Origin: Methanosarcina sp.
GTDB taxonomy: Archaea; Halobacteriota; Methanosarcinia; Methanosarcinales; Methanosarcinaceae
Direction of reading: 5' to 3'
Length of the DNA: 16,716 nucleotides
Assembly: GCA_017883485.1 (NCBI GenBank)
Contig: JADGNM010000009.1
Coordinates: 1-16,716, forward strand
A model generated the notes under the pieces. That model made no database searches. It worked only from the letters and a program-made list of their open reading frames with translations, and was not told the DNA's origin. Each line of letters begins with the position of its first letter. Position 1 is the stretch's first letter. The position numbers and the translations under genes were made by a program. Below, piece after piece: positions 13,751 through 16,716 of the stretch.

Positions 13751-14245
13751 TCACTGGGATACATTTTTAATAAATTCGAGCCACATTTTGGCATCTTTTA
13801 TCCTCTGATTAGCAAACATCTCCTGAAAGTGTTTTGTATTCTCCTGAAGAGTTCCACTCTCAATTTCCTTCAAGTCTGTTATAGCTCGCAAAAGGCCGGC
13901 AGTTTCATGATAGAGGGTTTTTGCTTCCTCTGGAGTAAGGGATTTTTCCTCCAGTTCCTTTTCGTCTTCCTTTTCCTTTGCCGAAATAATTTCGATACAT
14001 TTGTCTATACTGGATTTTTCACCCTCTGTGAGCTTGTCTTTCTGGATGAGTTCCCATACGTAGTTGTGCAGAGGATAAGTCTCACCCTCAAATTCTACAT
14101 AATTCGGAATATGCTGACCTACCCAGAAAAGGCGGCAGTGCAGAGCTGAAAGTAACTGTTTGCGTTCATCCTCGGTTATATATTCTTCCGAACTTTCTTT
14201 CCTGTTTATACTAGAGTCCTCTTTCACTCCCGAATCTTCTTTCAT
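13751..14245 (-). CDS. DUF5788-like acidic helical protein (copy 2)
   Basis: A 164-residue soluble, charged, helical protein, paralogous to the product at 11646-12122. Both share EEYI..(D/E)ER..LL..L, a V-E-(F/I)-E-G-(E/Q)-x-Y-x-L segment (here about residues 49-60), the block LTPEEAKTLYHETAGLLRA (LTKKEAEMLYEEAAGLLRA in copy 1), and a similar C-terminus around an F-x-x-M-x-x-x-Q-(R/K) motif. The first 20 residues are an extra Ser/Lys/Glu-rich tail. ATG 14245 is preceded by AGGTG. It ends about 100 bases upstream of pyrB on the same strand, so it could share a transcript with pyrBI, although pyrB has its own TATA box. Function is unknown. Confidence 0.7.
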   Translation of the reverse strand: MKEDSGVKEDSSINRKESSEEYITEDERKQLLSALHCRLFWVGQHIPNYVEFEGETYPLHNYVWELIQKDKLTEGEKSSIDKCIEIISAKEKEDEKELEEKSLTPEEAKTLYHETAGLLRAITDLKEIESGTLQENTKHFQEMFANQRIKDAKMWLEFIKNVSQ

Positions 14246-14582
14246 AGTCTACACCTAATCATTTGCTTTTCTTATTGAAAAAGTTTGCATGACTGTCATG
14301 TGACTGTCATATAATAATAATTCTTTCATGTAATAATAATTCTTTCATGTAATAGTAATTCTTATCTGTAAATCTTAAATATAAAATGGCTACGTTGAAC
14401 AAAAACAGTTTAGATAAAAAACAATACAGATAGAAGAACTAATATACGAAAAATAGGGTATAGGGAATCATATGAGATAAAGAACCGGAAATTTAATAAA
14501 ATAAATCCGGAGTAAGACTTAAAAATATAATTAACGGGGATCAATGGAAAATACAATGTTTCCGTTTTTCCGGTTTCCCGCT
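14246..14582. other. Divergent spacer between DUF5788 copy 2 and hps
   Basis: No conventional gene is seen. It holds direct repeats (14290-14368), AT-rich TATA candidates for both directions (minus strand near 14309-14320; plus strand near 14376 and 14522-14530), and a 20-codon upstream ORF (14544-14606) whose stop overlaps the beginning of the hps frame. Confidence 0.5.
14290..14368. repeat. Short tandem repeats: 11-bp x2 then 19-bp x3
   Basis: TGACTGTCAT(G/A) occurs at 14290-14300 and 14301-14311. Then TAATAATAATTCTTTCATG occurs perfectly at 14312-14330 and 14331-14349, and degenerately at 14350-14368. ATGAC-T-GTCAT (14289-14299) is also an inverted repeat. The array overlaps the probable promoter of the minus-strand DUF5788-like gene. 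Confidence 0.85.
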
Positions 14583-14590
14583 GAGGTGAT
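14522..14590 (+). promoter_or_regulatory. TATA box and GAGGTGAT site of the hps-rraA gene
   Basis: AAAATATAA (14522-14530) predicts a start near 14551. GAGGTGAT (14583-14590) is an 8-base match to the archaeal anti-Shine-Dalgarno, the strongest in the window. It shows that translation begins shortly after 14590, not at the TTG at 14633, which is 42 bases away. Confidence 0.6.
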
Positions 14591-14602
14591 ATTATCGTTC
14601 CC

Positions 14603-15874
14603 ATAATTCAGGTTGCACTTGATCTTCTGGAATTGGACCGCTCGGTTGAGATTGCAAGGGAAGCAGTGTCGGGAGGTGCGGATTGGATTGAAATAGGAAC
14701 ACCCCTGATCAAAAGCGAGGGAATGGATGCAATTCGCACAATGAGAAAGGCTTTTCCTGACCGGACGATCCTGGCGGATATGAAAACAGTGGATACCGGA
14801 GCCATGGAAGTTGAGATGGCAGCAAAAGCAGGGGCCGATGTGGTTATTATACTCGGGAGTGCGGATGACTCTACAGTGCTTGATGCACTGCGTTCAGCCC
14901 ACAAGTACGGAGTCAGGTTGATGGCGGACCTTATATCGGCTCCGGACCCTGCAAAAAGAGCAGTGGAACTTGAAGCCCTGGGAGTAGACTATGTGAATGT
15001 GCATATAGGAATAGACCAGCAGATGATAGGGAAAAATCCTGTATCGATTCTCAGGGAAATTTCTGAAAAAGTTAGCGTACAGCTTGCAGTTGCCGGAGGG
15101 CTTGATGCGAAGAGTGCTGCCCAGGCAGTCAAGGCAGGAGCCAGAATTGTAATTGTTGGGGGAAATATCACTCGCTCTGACAACGTGACAGAAGCCGCCA
15201 GAAAAATCCGGCAGAGCGTGGACTCCCCTGAAGCTGTGGAAATTCGGGATACAGGGACAATTGATCAGGAAATCAGGGAAATCCTGAAAGAAGTATCGAC
15301 CTCTAATATTTCGGATGCCATGCACAGAAAAGGGGCAATGAAAGGTATTCATCCTGTGGTAAGGGGGAAGATGGTAGGAACTGCAATTACTGTACAGGCT
15401 TTTGCCGGAGACTGGGCAAAGACCGTGGAAGCAATTGATCTTGCCAAAGAAGGGGATGTAATCGTCATCTACAACGAAAGTAAGGACATTGCCTGCTGGG
15501 GAGGGCTTGCAACCCTGAGCAGTCTGAATAAGGGAATCGCAGGTGTGGTAATAGAAGGCGCTGTTCGGGACATTGACGAAATCGAAAATCTCGGACTTCC
15601 GATTTATACCAGCAACACGGTGCCCAATGCCGGAGATCCTAAAGGCTTCGGGGAAATCAACGCCGAAATTATCTGCGGTGGTCAGACCGTAAAGCCAGGA
15701 GATTACATAGTTGGCGACGAGAGTGGAGTTGTAGTAATTCCCAAAGAAAGAGCTTACGAACTGGCAAGAAGAGCAAAAGAAGTCTACAAGACTGAAAAGA
15801 GACTTTTCGATGAGATTCGGAGAGGCGGAACTCTGTCCGAAATCCTGGAACTCAAGAAATGGGAAAAACTTTGA
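14603..15874 (+). CDS. 3-hexulose-6-phosphate synthase fused to RraA-like domain
   Basis: The N-terminal half (to about residue 200) is an orotidine-decarboxylase-fold 3-hexulose-6-phosphate synthase, which interconverts ribulose 5-phosphate plus formaldehyde with hexulose 6-phosphate. In archaea without an oxidative pentose pathway it supplies ribose phosphate. [11 protein letters not shown] contains the first catalytic Asp. [15 protein letters not shown] (D-x-K-x-x-D) and HIGIDQQ are the other signatures. The C-terminal half (about 215-400) is RraA-like; GAVRDIDE with Arg-Asp and [10 protein letters not shown] resemble class II HMG/CHA-type aldolases of that family more than a pure RNase E regulator, and RNase E inhibition is unlikely to be relevant here. 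The frame has no ATG, GTG or TTG before QVALD. ATA 14603 (giving M-IQVALDLL) is my preferred start; 14591-14606 contains other rare candidates. Total length would be about 423 residues. Confidence 0.88.
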   Translation: MIQVALDLLELDRSVEIAREAVSGGADWIEIGTPLIKSEGMDAIRTMRKAFPDRTILADMKTVDTGAMEVEMAAKAGADVVIILGSADDSTVLDALRSAHKYGVRLMADLISAPDPAKRAVELEALGVDYVNVHIGIDQQMIGKNPVSILREISEKVSVQLAVAGGLDAKSAAQAVKAGARIVIVGGNITRSDNVTEAARKIRQSVDSPEAVEIRDTGTIDQEIREILKEVSTSNISDAMHRKGAMKGIHPVVRGKMVGTAITVQAFAGDWAKTVEAIDLAKEGDVIVIYNESKDIACWGGLATLSSLNKGIAGVVIEGAVRDIDEIENLGLPIYTSNTVPNAGDPKGFGEINAEIICGGQTVKPGDYIVGDESGVVVIPKERAYELARRAKEVYKTEKRLFDEIRRGGTLSEILELKKWEKL

Positions 15875-15879
15875 ACCCC

Positions 15880-15945
15880 GAGTTTCGCTTCGGGAGCACG
15901 AGGTCCTTTTCGGTCGCTGCGCTCCCTCAAGAGGACTTAAAACCA
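15880..15945. repeat. Palindromic dispersed-repeat-like segment after hps-rraA
   Basis: GC-rich sequence unlike its surroundings, with nested inverted repeats: CCCGA/TCGGG (about 15882-15899), GGGAGC/GCTCCC (about 15896 and 15920), and GTCCT/AGGAC (about 15903 and 15932). It shares the 11-mer CTGCGCTCCCT (15917-15927) with the element end at 77-87. It may be an insertion remnant or a genome-wide repeat, and could also act as the 3' end of the hps transcript. Confidence 0.45.
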
Positions 15946-15992
15946 GTGTGGGAATAACTACTTGGAATATAAAACAGGGAAACCGTAATACT

Positions 15993-16334
15993 TTACTTAA
16001 CGTGTCTTGTCACGTTTGCGAAGCAAACGGCCTTTGCATTTCTTAAATGAAAAAATGACGAATAAGAGCTTATCCGAAAAATCAATAATGCAGTTGAAAA
16101 GTTGTTAGTATATTGTACAAATATTTGTTCGGGTTTTGCATGTTGCCTATCTAATATAAGTAGGTTGCAACATTTTTCGTATAGGCTCCAGGTCGGGAGT
16201 CTGGCGCACACGCTCGCGAATTCGTCTCCACCTTGTTCGACAATAAATTCTCTTTTGTTTGATAAGTCTGATACACCAAAATAGTAAACTCCGTTAGCTA
16301 AGGCAATTTTATTTAATTCTTCCTGAAGAGTCAT
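15993..16334 (-). pseudogene. Truncated gene with N-terminus like Fe-S/epoxyqueuosine-reductase-type proteins
   Basis: ATG 16334 is preceded by GGAGTGA (on the plus strand TCACTCC at 16341-16347), a strong ribosome-binding site. The first 40 residues (MTLQEELNKIALANGVYYFG, VSDLSNKREFIVEQGGDEFA) look like the start of archaeal epoxyqueuosine-reductase-like or 4Fe-4S proteins. After GGDEFA at about 16215 the sequence changes character (SVCARLPTWSLYEKCCNLL...) and none of the expected ferredoxin CxxCxxCxxxC motifs appear before the stop at 15993. Its 3' end also contains the palindrome at 16013-16029. It is most likely a gene cut off by insertion or deletion, though a novel short protein is possible. 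Confidence 0.45.
16013..16029. repeat. Perfect hairpin CGTTTGC-GAA-GCAAACG
   Basis: A 7-bp perfect inverted repeat with a 3-base loop. Another short one (CGTG-TCTTGT-CACG, near 16001-16014) lies just before it. Together with 15880-15945 it forms a cluster of palindromic sequence between hps-rraA and the truncated minus-strand gene. Confidence 0.6.
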
Positions 16335-16716
16335 AAATTCACTCCTGATCTTATAATTGAGGTTTTGCCATTTTCCGTATTATTCCTTTATTTCAGTTAA
16401 TATTTAATAATATACCTTATTTCGCAAAAAAATTATCTAATAACAATTTAAAATAGATTAAATGCATTAATATATCTATAATTAACATTAGAGTAATTAA
16501 TAATCTATTAATCAAGAAATAAACTTCATTTGAATTTTTAAAACATATTAAATATTTATATTTTAATGCAATTTGTGGAAATAAATCCTAATAAATGCTA
16601 ATTTTTTTGGCAGATGCAACATTATTATAGTTTTTAAAGCGGGATTCGTATTCAAAGGCATTTTGCAGTATTATTTTAGAGGCTCTAAAAGTAATTTTTT
16701 GGTAAAATAAACGATC
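16335..16716. other. Very AT-rich spacer, no gene seen
   Basis: About 380 bases of A/T-dominated sequence (roughly 85% A+T between 16380 and 16610) with many TATA-like words. No frame with a ribosome-binding site is present. The only distinct element is the palindrome at 16674-16690. Confidence 0.5.
16674..16690. promoter_or_regulatory. Perfect palindrome TTTTAGAG-G-CTCTAAAA
   Basis: Eight-base arms around a single G, near the window end. It could be an operator of a gene beyond 16716. Confidence 0.3.

Noticed and set aside
14894..15352. 152-codon minus-strand frame inside hps-rraA
   Set aside because: Overlaps a well-supported coding sequence and has no promoter or ribosome-binding site.
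15810..16046. 78-codon plus-strand frame running from hps-rraA into the repeat segment
   Set aside because: Begins inside hps-rraA in another frame and reads through palindromic repeat sequence; not gene-like.

Overview
The window is archaeal and reads as a Methanosarcina chromosome. It has about 40% GC with AT-rich spacers, AT-rich TATA boxes about 25 bases before starts, GGAG/GGTGAT ribosome-binding sites, an archaeal-type ribosomal protein S17e, a PGF-CTERM surface protein, DUF1673 sequences and a hexulose-phosphate synthase fused to an RraA-like domain. This assignment rests on gene content and family recognition, not on a search.

Layout. Bases 1-87 look like the end of an IS200/IS605-type element or palindromic repeat that cut off the 5' part of a PKD-domain surface protein (to 972). 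A 39-codon membrane mini-ORF and two hairpin terminators follow. A nucleotide-sugar epimerase (minus) comes next, then a two-gene unit (DUF1616 membrane protein and CPBP/CAAX-type membrane protease), a DUF1624 membrane acyltransferase and two small membrane proteins. The housekeeping core is rps17e-dapA-dapB (7172-9073): S17e plus two consecutive lysine/diaminopimelate steps, with a 4-base dapA/dapB overlap. It ends in triplicated repeats and a T-rich tract.

Between 9074 and 11645 lie a promoter with no ORF behind it (candidate ncRNA), an unknown minus-strand protein, a helix-turn-helix protein with a Cys cluster and probable leaderless start, a short DUF1673-like membrane protein and a broken DUF1673 copy. 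The next block is entirely on the minus strand: pyrB-pyrI (aspartate carbamoyltransferase catalytic and regulatory chains, 4-base overlap) flanked on both sides by paralogous acidic helical proteins resembling DUF5788. The last large gene (14.6-15.9 kb, plus) is the Hps-RraA fusion. Its reading frame has no ATG/GTG/TTG in front of the first catalytic strand, so it either starts at a rare codon or has an error near the 5' end. The window ends with a dispersed-repeat-like palindromic stretch, a truncated minus-strand gene resembling an iron-sulfur/epoxyqueuosine-reductase-like N-terminus, and a very AT-rich spacer.

No defence island, CRISPR array, tRNA or rRNA was seen. The most unusual points are the Hps-RraA start, the duplicated DUF5788 genes bracketing pyrBI, the candidate non-coding transcripts at 4.6 and 9.4 kb, and short tandem repeats in nearly every long spacer.
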